DNA of 64,000 bases from Hyaloraphidium curvatum. Lineage: Eukaryota > Monoblepharomycota > Hyaloraphidiomycetes > Hyaloraphidiales > Hyaloraphidiaceae. Numbering within the stretch: the stretch's first letter is position 1; each line of letters begins with the position of its first letter. The notes beneath the pieces are model-generated. The model worked only from the letters and a program-made list of their open reading frames with translations. It was not told where the DNA came from and did no database searches. The position numbers and the translations under genes are program-made. Below are positions 8,871 to 18,054 of this stretch, piece after piece. Location of the stretch: contig JAIVFI010000030.1 of NCBI GenBank assembly GCA_025558095.1, forward strand, positions 248,001 through 312,000, written 5' to 3'.

Positions 8871-10986
8871 ACCTCAGACCACATGGCCCTGAGCCTGACC
8901 ATCAAGGCCAACCTCGTGCGACCAGCTGCGAAGGAGAACAAGCCGCACTGCAAGCCCGTGCCGTGCGACTTCCACTTCCTCGCAATAATGCGAAACCTCT
9001 ACGACGAGCCCTGGGTCAAGAAGGCGAGGCAATGCAAGAGTACGAGCAACTTCAAGCTGGATCCGACAAGTGCAACCGGCTCATCCAGATCATGGCAGTG
9101 GTGAACAAGGTCGTGAAGAAGAAGTACGACAAGGTCAGCGTACACGAAGAGGCGGACAAGTTCCTCAACGGCTTTGCGGACTCGGCAGAGAGGGGCCGAG
9201 ATCGATCGGAAGCTGTCACGTCACGCCTTCTTGAGCTGCGATCCCTCAAGGAGAAGGACGAGTGGAAGAAGGAGTACCAGGGGAAGATGCGGGAGCTGGA
9301 GAAGGAGCGGAAGAAGTTGGAGAAGAGGATGCGGAGGGTTGCGGAGCGAGAGAACTCCAAGCTGCTAGAGCGACTCTTCAGGTGAGAGCCTAAGGGGTAC
9401 TACCAGCTGCTTGGAAAGGCTCACGCAAGGCGCAAGGGCAACCCCGTGCCCTTTGCAGAGCTGGTGCGCCACATGGAGATGGTCGCCAGCGCCGAGTACG
9501 TGACCAAGATCGAGGAGGATCCAAGGCTCACGTTTCCACCACTTCCCAAGGCCACAATCACGGCTTCTGGAGACCTGCTGCGCCCCATCACCCTCAAGGA
9601 GCTGGAGAGGCAGGGTCTTGAAGAAGGCCCCCAACGGCAAGGCAAAGGACGAGGATGGGATCCGGCTCGAGTTCGTCAAGTACGGGACTGCAGTACTGAA
9701 GCAAGCTGTTGTCAACCTCCTCAACGACGTGCTCAATGGCGTCAAGATGGATGACTGGGGCCAGACACTGCTGGTGATGCTGCACAAGAAGGGGCCCAAG
9801 AACGTGGCTGGCAACTACCGAGGCATCAGCATAGAGAGGACGCTGGAGAAGTAAGGTCTTCTCCCTGGTCTCTAACGCTCGGCTAGCTCCCTGGGCTGAA
9901 TGCAACAAGCTGCTGGAAGGCTCGCAGTTTGGATTCCGTGCACGGAGATCGACCCTTCATGCAGTGTTCCTTGCCGAGGCACTCTTCTCCTTGGCCAAGG
10001 CACGCAAGGAGAAGCTGATCATGGTGTTTGTAGATTTCACAAAGGCTTTTGACACGGTGGAGCGCCCCAGGTTATGGCAGAAGCTGGAGGAGATGGGAGT
10101 ACCCAAACAGGTTGTTGACATGTTCGAGATGGCGTTCGGGCGCGTGTGGGGACGGCTGCGGGATGAAGTGTTGGAACCTATGCATTGCTACGTTGTTGGG
10201 ATTGATATGCACTGGAGGGAATCTTGCAACAAGGGGGAGTGTTGGAATGGATTGTTGCTTCGATTCTATCTCAATAGGGAGTCTATTGGCGTGTGGGGAT
10301 ACTTGGGTACGACCGGAGGGGTCATCTAGGGACTTGTCATCGCAAGGGAATGGACAACGGGTCAACGTGAAACTGTCCCTCTCCCCATCCCGTCCATCTG
10401 AGTTCTGACCCGGTTCAGACCACTGGGGCTACGTCTTCCCCACGCCCCATAGCCACTCCAACTGTAACACCAACATGAAGACGGGACCAAGTCAGACTTC
10501 ATTAAGTTCCTGACCGGAGTGAAGCAGGGGGACCCTCTCTCGTCGCTGTTCTTCATCTTGTTCATCAACGACATCACTGCTTTCATGGAGGCCAATGGTG
10601 CAAAAGGGATGGATCTGGGCATGGTGTCTGAGGAGGAAGAGGATCAGGAGAGGATGGTCAGCTTGCTGGCTCTGTTCTTTGCAGACGACACCACTTTGAT
10701 CTCGAAGACGGTGAAGGATGCCAAGATGCAGCCGGATCTTTTGTCTGCATATGCCAGTGCCAATGGGCTGGAGATCAACGTCAGCAAGACAGAGTGGATG
10801 GCCAGGAGGATACCTCACGGTGTAAAGCTCATGTACAGGGACCAGGAGCTTCACTTTTGGAGGATGTGTGACATGACCTTTGGCCACATCGGACCATCCC
10901 TGATCCGGGTGGAGAAGCACCGGAGGGATGTCCAAAAGTTGCTGTGCTCTGCGTTTGGCTTTTGCGTGGGCCTTTGAGTGTTATTA
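8871..10986 (+). mobile_element. LINE copy B: endonuclease tail, linker and reverse transcriptase, interrupted
   Basis: Begins within the end of an AP-like endonuclease (SDHMALSLTIKANL; SDH is the conserved catalytic motif of this fold). A long charged coiled coil follows (9170-9380, KEKDEWKKEYQGKMRELEKE). The RT segments are KKAPNGKAKDEDGIRLEFVK, LLVMLHKKGPKNVAGNYRGIS, FVDFTKAFDTVERPRLWQKL and VKQGDPLSSLFFILFINDI, then FFADDTTLISKTVKD. There is a frameshift near 9850, and a solo LTR splits the RT at 10169-10475. Better preserved than copy A but not functional as it stands. Family: EN-RT LINE (R1/Jockey/CR1-like grouping); I cannot place it more precisely. Confidence 0.85.
10169..10475 (+). 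mobile_element. Solo LTR (307 bp) of the gag-only element family, TSD TGAAG
   Basis: Starts TGTTGGAACC, matching 8409 onward (the long LTR form), and continues through the 224-bp LTR sequence. Its end has 12 extra bases (TGTAACACCAACA after CCAAC). The duplication TGAAG occurs at 10164-10168 and 10476-10480. It interrupts the RT of LINE copy B and must derive from a complete element removed by LTR-LTR recombination. Confidence 0.85.
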
Positions 10987-11100
10987 GTGGTTTACCAAAA
11001 ATCAGTTGTGGTTTGAAGAAAATCACTTGTGGTTTTAGGAAAATCATACGTGGTTTGTTGAAAAACGCCTGTGGCTCTCAGATTGTCAATTGTGGTTTAC
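10987..11100 (+). repeat. 21-bp tandem repeat, 5.4 degenerate copies
   Basis: Units start at 10987, 11008, 11029, 11050, 11071 and 11092, each with GTGG followed by a T-rich then AAAAT-containing stretch. Read in the frame of an ORF starting at 10944, each unit encodes a heptapeptide of the form G-L-x-K-I-x-C. It lies at the 3' side of LINE copy B, where LINE tails often carry short repeats. Confidence 0.8.
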
Positions 11101-11494
11101 ACGGACGGAGTGGGGGCGTGAGCAGCGGCAACCGCGCAACTTCGTTGATCCCCTGCATTCGCATCACACAACACAGATCTCGTCTCTTCTGCCTCCAACC
11201 CCCGTCCGCCGCCCTGCGCCGCCCTCCAGCGCCACCCGGCGCCCATCTGCCCCTCCTCCCGCTCGGCTGCCGCCTCTGCCGCTGCCGCCGCCTTGCCCTT
11301 GCCCCACCAAACCGCTGCACATGCACCCGGGCGCCGGCCAATGCAGCTGGGCCCAGTTTGACGCTTTTAGCGAGATGTGGGCGTATCTGGCGGCTGTGGT
11401 GCCATAGACAGCTGATCAGAACGCCGTGATTCGTACGCAGGAGAGGTCACGGAGTGAAGGGCGTGCGGCGCGTCACGTCCGCTCAATCAGACCC
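11101..11494. other. Stretch without a recognised gene
   Basis: C-rich low-complexity sequence (11180-11300, proline-like codons) and a short ORF end, directly left of the copia 5' LTR. An open frame crosses it (10944-11429), but its composition gives no support for coding. Confidence 0.4.
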
Positions 11495-11706
11495 TGTTGC
11501 TGGGGATGGATGGATGTGTTTGGAGCCGTCGGATCGAGTTGGAGTTGGTCCTGGAGTTGGATGTTGGACTTGGATGGATGGGTGGATCTTGGCTAGACAA
11601 TAACCTAGGAGGGCGGCTCTAGGGAGAAGGGAATAACACAACAAACACCAGGAACGCCACCTGCCTCATCCGCACCTGTCTCTGGGCGCCTGCGACCAGG
11701 GGAACA
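11495..11706 (+). repeat. Copia 5' LTR (212 bp)
   Basis: Begins TGTTGCTGGGG and ends GGGGAACA; near-identical to 17824-18035. It contains short GGAT/GGAGTT-type internal repeats. Confidence 0.93.
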
Positions 11707-11710
11707 AAGG

Positions 11711-11734
11711 ATTAAGAGTCTCAACTGCTCTGAC
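11711..11734 (+). promoter_or_regulatory. Copia primer binding site, half tRNA-Lys(CUU)
   Basis: Four bases after the LTR, ATTAAGAGTCTCAACTGCTC is the reverse complement of a tRNA 5' half. It covers the D-stem end AGAGC, a linker, the anticodon stem TTGAGA and the loop CTCTTAAT, which contains a CUU (Lys) anticodon. The fit extends over more than 20 nt. Half-tRNA priming is established for copia-type elements; the Lys identity is my reading of the loop. Confidence 0.6.
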
Positions 11735-11771
11735 ACGTGCCTGCTACCCCTGGAAGTCCGCCCGCGACAGG

Positions 11772-13202
11772 ATGACAGCCAACGATGCCGACAAGCCTAT
11801 CCTGCTCAACACCGGTGAAAACATGGTCCAGTGGGACCGCAAGGCCCCCATCTACCTCAACAAGCTCGGGGTGTACGAGTACGTCGTCAACAACGTCCTC
11901 AGCATCGACTGGCAGCTCGAGCAGGCCCGCAAGAGGGCTGCTGAGCGCAGCAACGCTCCAGGGCTCACCGACCGGCAGAGGGATGCCATCCTTGCCGAGG
12001 AAGAGAAGGCCGCGCACTCGATCCTCACGGAACACAAGTTCAGGACGACGGCCGAAAAGGCCTACGGCGAGCTCATGTTGATGCTCGACGACGTCCTCCA
12101 GGAAGCGTTCGACGAGCCCAAGACGGCCTACGACCTCTGGATCGCGATTCACAAGAAGTTCAAAGTTGGAAAGGCGCGCTTGGTACACGCGTCCCAAGTC
12201 CGCGTAAACAAGTGGCAGTGGGACGCTTCAAAGACTGTGGACCAAAACTTCAACGAGCTGCTGAGTATCAAGTCAGAGAGACTTGCGCACAAGAAACCAC
12301 TTTCAGACTACGACGTGGCTTTGATGGTGACGTTCGCCGAAGGCTTCCCGTTCGCAGAACTCCAAGGATTCTGGGGCCGAGTCATTGACGACGACGGGCA
12401 CTTCGACGAAGACGGCAAGAGCGAGAGTATAACATTCTCATTCAATGGCATGCGGGATGCGGCTAACACAGCCCAAGGAAACAAGATGCCGCATGCACCT
12501 GTCAAGATGACAGCTCCGACGCTCCCGCTCCCGCCCCCTGCCGGATTTGGACCCGGCTTCGCTGCCTATCAGCCGCACCAACAACAAGTTCCCCGTGGTG
12601 GTGGCAACCCCAGTCGGCCTCCGCAGCGCCCCTGGTACGAGCACGGTCGCTACGCTCCGTACCCCAGCTACAGGCCGAGCGGCATGGCTCCTATCCAAGG
12701 CCAGGGCCATGATACGCGGATGCGCGGCCACGGGTTGGCACGTGGCGGCATGCGCGGAGGCCGCGGCTACTACCCCGCGCAGACACTGAGGCCGATGGGC
12801 GGCCCAAGCTACCGCCCGGCTGGTGCTGCCGTTTGGAGGCCGACTCCGGTGACCAGTGAGATCACCTGCCGCGAATGCGGCAAGCCGGGGCACGTGGCAT
12901 CGGCGTGCCCCGACAAGAAGTGCCACAATTGCAACGGCAAGGGGCACGTACAGCGCGAGTGCCCGTCACCGCCCCAGCAGCCGTACGCCATGCTGGCAGA
13001 TGCCCAGATGGAACACAGCGAGGGTGAGCATCGGGTGGTGATGTCAGGGCCGAGGTGCCCGCGCCACGAAGGGGCCGCGGTGCTCGGCGCTTGGTTGAAG
13101 AGGAGGGCCGCGGGCCCCGCGTCGCGAAGGGCCGAGGGCCAGATGCTTGAGAGGAGGGCCGCGGGCCCCGCGTCGCGAAGGGCCGAGGTGCCAGACACTT
13201 GA
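11772..13202 (+). CDS. gag: Copia Gag polyprotein
   Basis: 476 codons from an ATG 66 bp after the 5' LTR. The N-terminal half is a copia-type Gag domain (KLGVYEYVVNNVLS; YDLWIAIHKKFK; VDQNFNELLSIKSERLAHKK). A Gly/Pro/Arg-rich linker follows (residues about 240-360). Two CX2CX4HX4C knuckles come next, CRECGKPGHVASAC and CHNCNGKGHVQREC. The last 45 or so residues are encoded by the start of a GC-rich minisatellite and look like an extension by repeat growth (LERRAAGPASRRAE). The stop at 13202 ends gag well before pol, whereas many copia elements have one continuous gag-pol frame. Confidence 0.93.
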   Translation: MTANDADKPILLNTGENMVQWDRKAPIYLNKLGVYEYVVNNVLSIDWQLEQARKRAAERSNAPGLTDRQRDAILAEEEKAAHSILTEHKFRTTAEKAYGELMLMLDDVLQEAFDEPKTAYDLWIAIHKKFKVGKARLVHASQVRVNKWQWDASKTVDQNFNELLSIKSERLAHKKPLSDYDVALMVTFAEGFPFAELQGFWGRVIDDDGHFDEDGKSESITFSFNGMRDAANTAQGNKMPHAPVKMTAPTLPLPPPAGFGPGFAAYQPHQQQVPRGGGNPSRPPQRPWYEHGRYAPYPSYRPSGMAPIQGQGHDTRMRGHGLARGGMRGGRGYYPAQTLRPMGGPSYRPAGAAVWRPTPVTSEITCRECGKPGHVASACPDKKCHNCNGKGHVQRECPSPPQQPYAMLADAQMEHSEGEHRVVMSGPRCPRHEGAAVLGAWLKRRAAGPASRRAEGQMLERRAAGPASRRAEVPDT

Positions 13203-13410
13203 GAGGAGGGCCGCGGGCCACGCGTCGCGAAGGGCCGAGGTGCCAGACGCTTGACGAGAAGGGCCGCGGTGCCCTGCGCCGCGAAGGGGCCGCGGTGCCC
13301 GGCGCCTAGGGGAAGGGCCGCGGTGCCCCGCGTCGCGAAGGGCCGAGGGCCAGACGCTTGAAGAAGAGGGCTGCGGGCCCAGCGCCACGAAGGGGCCGCG
13401 GGCCCGGCGC
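13091..13410 (+). repeat. GC-rich minisatellite, about 52 bp x 6, inside copia
   Basis: Units start near 13091, 13147, 13199, 13251, 13306 and 13358, each with AGGGCCGCGG, GCGCGTCGCGAAGGG-like and GGCGC blocks. The array spans the gag stop codon and occupies the usual gag-pol junction. Confidence 0.8.
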
Positions 13411-13859
13411 GTGGAGTGTGGGGCGCGGGTTACTGGGGACCGACGGTTGAGGTTCGCGCCCCTCGGCGCGTTGGCACGCGATCGGCTGATCGAACGTGCG
13501 TGCCGACGCGGGTGTAGCGCGCGCCCAACGGTCCAAACACTCTCGGAATTCCTCGCTTGACAAACACTAACTTCCGCCTCTCCTCTTTCGCTATCTAACT
13601 TCAATCTGCTTCGTACACTCTCTGTTCATTTCGGTAAGGCGACGCCGCTGCCGAAGGTAACTCACCCGCCTCGCACCCAGATCGATCTTCATCGCAGCGT
13701 TGCCTGACAGCCTTCGGCTTCCTGGGATATGGCTCGATGGATGGTGACAGTGAGGGAGCCGATCTCAGCTATGTCGGCTACAACCACGAGCCCGGCGAGG
13801 GAGCGACCTACGGCGACGGCTTCGACTACTAACTACGTGGCGGCGGGGAGGCCGCTGTG
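13411..13859 (+). other. Copia gag-pol spacer
   Basis: No complete ORF. Near 13738-13830 there is a short open stretch in the pol frame (MDGDSEGADLSYVGYN) ended by one TAA, then LRGGGEAAV leading into the pol ATG at 13860. Readthrough, splicing or internal initiation could connect it; nothing in the sequence decides. Confidence 0.5.
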
Positions 13860-16800
13860 ATGCCGACCGTGATGGCCAACGCCGTTTCGGGGGAGGACAT
13901 CGACGGCGGCATGGTTCAAGCTCAACACGCTCGGGCATACATCAACCATGTCCGCGCGAACAACTGCGATTCCTTCTTCGATTCTGGCGCGAGTCGCAAC
14001 TCCACCAATACCCTAAGCGACCTGACCAAAGTCTACTCTATACCCAAGGTCGTTGTGCATGGACTTACGGGGCCCGTGGAGGTGTCACAGGCTGGCACCA
14101 TGTACGTGCGTTTCCGCACCAGCGGACCCGTTGTTCGGCTTGACAACGTTCTCTTCATGCCGAGCACACCGTGCCGCCTATTCTCGGAAACGGCATTGGC
14201 CGCCGCCGGCATTCGATCCAAGAACCGCTACCTGACGGACAAGCAAATGCAGAAACTGCTATACCTTGTGGACGGCACGGAGTTATGCACTCTTCCCCAG
14301 CAGAACGGCGTTTTCCCGATGTCGATCGAGGTCGTCAAACCGGGGTCAACGCTGCAGGCCATGTGGGGACTCACCGACGCAGATTTGATCCGACTGCGCG
14401 GGGTACGCATGTCACGTCTCTACGACCGTCACCTGTGGCATGCCCGGTGTGCGCACGCTCACATTGAGCGCATCCGGATAGCGCAGAGGTCGGGCGCAGT
14501 GCTTGGCCTTGAGAACGTCGATCTGGGCCCCGAGTCGGAGGTTATCGAGTGCGACGTCTGCCTGCACGCCAAGCTGACAACCGCGCCGTTCTGCCCCTCG
14601 ATGCGTGAGCACGTCAAGGATGTTATGGATCTCTGGCACGTTGACCTCAAGGGCCCGGTCGATATCACTTCCGTGCACGGCGACCGCTACTGGATGGATG
14701 TCAAGGACGAGTGGTCGCAGGAGCTTTGGTCGATCCCCCTGAAGACCAAGGACGAAGCGGCACCTCTCCTTCAGCAGCTCATCGTGTGGGCCGAGACGCA
14801 GACCGGGAAACGCCTCAAGCACCTCCAGTCTGACCAGGGTACCGAGCTCGGGCGGTGGAACGCAAGGGAGCTGGGCTGGTTCCAGACCTGGTTACGTGAA
14901 CGAGGCACTCACTTCCGGGTCTCCATAGCCGATACGCCTCAACAGAACGCGGTACCCGAACGCGAGCATCGTTCCCAGGTCGAAGGGGTACTTGCGCTCT
15001 GCATCCAGGCTGACGTCGAGAAGCGTTTCTGGAACTACGCCCTCGCATACAAGACTGAGGTCCGCAACATGCTCCCAACGGTGAAGACGATGCAACGGGG
15101 CACAAACGGAACGGTTACCACGCCGCATGAGCTGTGGACGGGGACTAAACCCGACCTGTCACGTCTCCGCACGTTCGGGTCGGAGTGCTGGTACGGCATC
15201 CTCCCCAGCCAGCGCAAGGCTCTGGACGACCGTGCACACCGTGCAATCTTCCTCGGTTTCCCGAAGCATCTGAAGGCGTACACGGTTCTGGATCTGACCA
15301 CAGGCAAGATAGTTCATGCTCGATCGGTTGTCTTCAACGAGCGCTATTCTAAACGCTCACCCGGCTCGTTCCGCGAGATTGACGAGCTGGGGAAGCAACG
15401 ACCTTTTGCTCTTGTGCATCCTCGACTTCCCCCCCGGCTCTCCAAGCCGGTGGATCCAGCGATGGATGAAGACAGCGACGATGATCAGCGGACACAGCGC
15501 AAGGATGCGGGAACGGGCCCCCAGGAATCTGCACAGCGACATGAGGCGCACGAAGCGTACGAGTGGGAGCTCCTTGAGGAAGAGATTGAGTACCCACCGG
15601 AAGCAGAGCGGGAGGAAGTGGATGCTGGCGATGGCGATGAGCCATGTGATGCGCAGCATCCCCTCGCTGGACCTGATGACGGTCTGCCAGATCCCCTCAT
15701 CATGCCCTACGCCATGATTGCGACTCCACTGACTTGCTCTCCTTCTTTTCGCTTCCCAGTCTTTGAGACGTGGCGCATTCCAGCAACGTGTGCCCCGCAT
15801 CCAGACACGAGCCCGGTGACCCTGCTGTCGGTGCATGGTGTCACCATCCCGCGCACATACAACGAATCGCAGAGGTCACCGCATGCGGCTCAGTGGGAGG
15901 AAGCGCGGCAGGAGGAGAACAAGTCGATTCTTGAGATGGGTGTGGTCGAGGAGACGGAACTCCCCACTGGTGACGAGGACAAGGTGGTGCCCTCGCACTA
16001 CGTCTACGACGTCAAGAAGGACCAGAACAACAACGTTACGCGCTTCAAGGCACGCTTGGTGGCGGATGGAAACCGCCAATCCGAGCAAACATACGACGAT
16101 ACGTTCGCTGCCGTTCCTAACCAAGTCGTTTTCCGCCTCTTCCTTCTTCTTGTTGCCACGCTGGGCCTCCTCTGTGATCACTGGGACATCAAGACGGCGT
16201 TTCTGCATGCTCCGCTGGACTACATTGTCTACATCAGGCCGCCTCCGGGATGGCGATTTCTCAAGGAGTCTTCCTCGCGCACAGTGCTTCGGCTGCTGAA
16301 GAGTCTCTATGGATTACGGCAAGCGATGCGCTTGTTCCTTGCAATGCTTGATCATTTCCTTCGCCAGGCTGGATTCGTGAAGCTGGCCTCCGAGAGCTGT
16401 CTCTACGTGCGCTTCGCGGCCGGCCGCATTATGATCGTCTTTGTCTACGTGGACGACTTGCTGGTTGCCGCCACCTCACTGCTGGAGATCGATGAATTGT
16501 TTGCCAGTCTCAAGCAGCATTTCAACATCAACTTGCTGGGCCCTGTCACTTACTGCTTGGGCGTGCACATCCGTCGCGACACCGGCACTGGTACAATCTC
16601 ATTGTCGCAGACGGCATACATCGACCGCGTCCTCCGCGACTTCGCATTCACGCGTGATGTTCCCAGCAAGGAGACAAAGTCTGCTCTCACGCCGATGCGC
16701 CCGGATGCACTCCAGATGCTGCGCCCATTCAACCCCACGGTATTTGACAGCCTGCCAACGAAGATCCAAGACGACGTCAAAAGCTTCAACTACAAGGGCC

Positions 16801-17489
16801 TGATTGGATCTCTACTTTGGATTGCTATTACAGCACGGCAAGACATTGCCTTTGCGGTTGTTTTTCTTTCTCGCTTTGCCAACAGCTTTGGGCCTCTTCA
16901 CATCAAGGCGCTTCGAGATGTTTTGCGCTACCTGCGCCGCACCCGTACCTATGGACTCGTTCTTGGTCGTCGTCCTGCGTCTGGTGATCGCTTGGATCTC
17001 TGTGCATATGCGGATGCCGATTTTGCTGGCTGTGTGATGACCCGCAAGTCGACCACGGGTCTCGTCATCCTCATGGGTGATTCCAGCATTGCCTGGCTGA
17101 CCAAGCGGCAATCCATCGTTGCACAGTCTACTACGGAAGCCGAGTATGTTGCTATGGCGCATGCAGTTCGCAACATTCTCTGGCTGCGCTCCATCCTGCA
17201 GGAACTCGGCTTTGCGCGGACGACACCTACGCGACTTTTCGAGGACAACAAGTCTGCTGAACAGCTCGCTCGTGATCCTAAGTTCCACGAGCGCACGAAG
17301 CACATCGATATCAAGTACCACCTCGTTCGCGACACTGTGCAAAATGGAACCATTGAAACTGCGCGGGTGCTGTCAGACGACAACTTTGGGGACGGCTTTA
17401 CCAAGCCTTTAGCTCCGGCCCCTTTTGACATTTTCCGTGCGCGCATTGGTGTTGTGGATCTTGATCCGGGTTCGGCTTCCAGTACGTGA
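13860..17489 (+). CDS. pol: Copia Pol polyprotein (protease, integrase, RT, RNase H)
   Basis: About 1209 codons from ATG 13860. Domains in order. Aspartic protease, with FFDSGASRNS (catalytic D-S-G). Integrase zinc domain, with LWHARCAHAH (H) and CDVCLHAK (C-x2-C). Integrase core, with LWHVDLKGPV, LQSDQGTELG and TPQQNAVPEREHR, giving the D, D and E catalytic residues. Reverse transcriptase, with DIKTAFLHAPL and the YVDDLLV catalytic box. RNase H, with YADADFAGC, STTEAEYVAM and FEDNKSA. No stop or frameshift interrupts it. Together with gag it makes a plausible autonomous element. The N-terminus before the protease is unusually short, consistent with separate expression from gag. Confidence 0.95.
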   Translation: MPTVMANAVSGEDIDGGMVQAQHARAYINHVRANNCDSFFDSGASRNSTNTLSDLTKVYSIPKVVVHGLTGPVEVSQAGTMYVRFRTSGPVVRLDNVLFMPSTPCRLFSETALAAAGIRSKNRYLTDKQMQKLLYLVDGTELCTLPQQNGVFPMSIEVVKPGSTLQAMWGLTDADLIRLRGVRMSRLYDRHLWHARCAHAHIERIRIAQRSGAVLGLENVDLGPESEVIECDVCLHAKLTTAPFCPSMREHVKDVMDLWHVDLKGPVDITSVHGDRYWMDVKDEWSQELWSIPLKTKDEAAPLLQQLIVWAETQTGKRLKHLQSDQGTELGRWNARELGWFQTWLRERGTHFRVSIADTPQQNAVPEREHRSQVEGVLALCIQADVEKRFWNYALAYKTEVRNMLPTVKTMQRGTNGTVTTPHELWTGTKPDLSRLRTFGSECWYGILPSQRKALDDRAHRAIFLGFPKHLKAYTVLDLTTGKIVHARSVVFNERYSKRSPGSFREIDELGKQRPFALVHPRLPPRLSKPVDPAMDEDSDDDQRTQRKDAGTGPQESAQRHEAHEAYEWELLEEEIEYPPEAEREEVDAGDGDEPCDAQHPLAGPDDGLPDPLIMPYAMIATPLTCSPSFRFPVFETWRIPATCAPHPDTSPVTLLSVHGVTIPRTYNESQRSPHAAQWEEARQEENKSILEMGVVEETELPTGDEDKVVPSHYVYDVKKDQNNNVTRFKARLVADGNRQSEQTYDDTFAAVPNQVVFRLFLLLVATLGLLCDHWDIKTAFLHAPLDYIVYIRPPPGWRFLKESSSRTVLRLLKSLYGLRQAMRLFLAMLDHFLRQAGFVKLASESCLYVRFAAGRIMIVFVYVDDLLVAATSLLEIDELFASLKQHFNINLLGPVTYCLGVHIRRDTGTGTISLSQTAYIDRVLRDFAFTRDVPSKETKSALTPMRPDALQMLRPFNPTVFDSLPTKIQDDVKSFNYKGLIGSLLWIAITARQDIAFAVVFLSRFANSFGPLHIKALRDVLRYLRRTRTYGLVLGRRPASGDRLDLCAYADADFAGCVMTRKSTTGLVILMGDSSIAWLTKRQSIVAQSTTEAEYVAMAHAVRNILWLRSILQELGFARTTPTRLFEDNKSAEQLARDPKFHERTKHIDIKYHLVRDTVQNGTIETARVLSDDNFGDGFTKPLAPAPFDIFRARIGVVDLDPGSASST

Positions 17490-17823
17490 TGGGCCTGAGG
17501 CCAGCGTTCTCTGCGAGCCGGACCCTGCCGGGAATCTCTGCCCGTGATGAGCCTGAGGCTAGTAGGCAGCCGTTCCTTGGTTTTCTGGGGGCGTTTTCTC
17601 TACGTGTAACTCTGGATTGTATTGTGTCTTGTACTTTCTTTGCATGTATGGTCTCTGGGGGAGCCTTGTACGGCAATTGGATCGCCCGGGCTTGGGGGGA
17701 GGTGTGACGTGCGATGTGACATCAGGGAGCCTGGCCTAGGCAGCCCGAGGAACTCAATCCCGGGGCGTGGAGGAGCACGCGGTGGGGGACTCCACTCGAT
17801 CCACTCGCCTCCAAATGGGGGAG
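17490..17823 (+). other. Copia 3' untranslated region with polypurine tract
   Basis: Non-coding stretch between the pol stop and the 3' LTR. The last bases, AAATGGGGGAG at 17813-17823, form the plus-strand primer tract immediately before TGTTGC. Confidence 0.75.
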
Positions 17824-18035
17824 TGTTGCTGGGGATGGATGGATGTGTTTGGAGCCGTCGGATCGAGTTGGAGTTGGTCCTGGAGTTGGATGTTGGACTT
17901 GGATGGATGGGTGGATCTTGGCTAGACAATAACCTAGGAGGGCGGCTCTAGGGAGAAGGGAATAACACAACAAACACCAGGAACGCCACCTGCCTCATCC
18001 GCACCTGTCTCTGGGCGCCTGCAACCAGGGGAACA
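17824..18035 (+). repeat. Copia 3' LTR (212 bp)
   Basis: Matches the 5' LTR except for A versus G in GCAACC near its end. It ends 19 bp before the ATG of the recombinase gene, so it could serve as that gene's promoter. Confidence 0.93.
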
Positions 18036-18054
18036 AAGGTCCAGGGTATCGCCC

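Larger units (their letters stand above)
11495..18035 (+). mobile_element. Full-length Ty1/copia LTR retrotransposon (6541 bp)
   Basis: Two 212-bp LTRs (TGTTGCTGG...GGGAACA) differ at one base I could find, so insertion is young. Gag and pol ORFs are open and carry all expected domains in copia order (protease, integrase, RT, RNase H). A purine-rich tract abuts the 3' LTR and a tRNA-complementary site follows the 5' LTR. No 5-bp target duplication is visible (GACCC on the left, AAGGT on the right). The element may be autonomous. Confidence 0.95.

Noticed and set aside
10944-11429. 161-codon ORF over the 21-bp repeat and the C-rich stretch
   Set aside because: The composition shifts abruptly from repeat heptads to Pro/Leu/Arg-rich noise; not supported as a gene.
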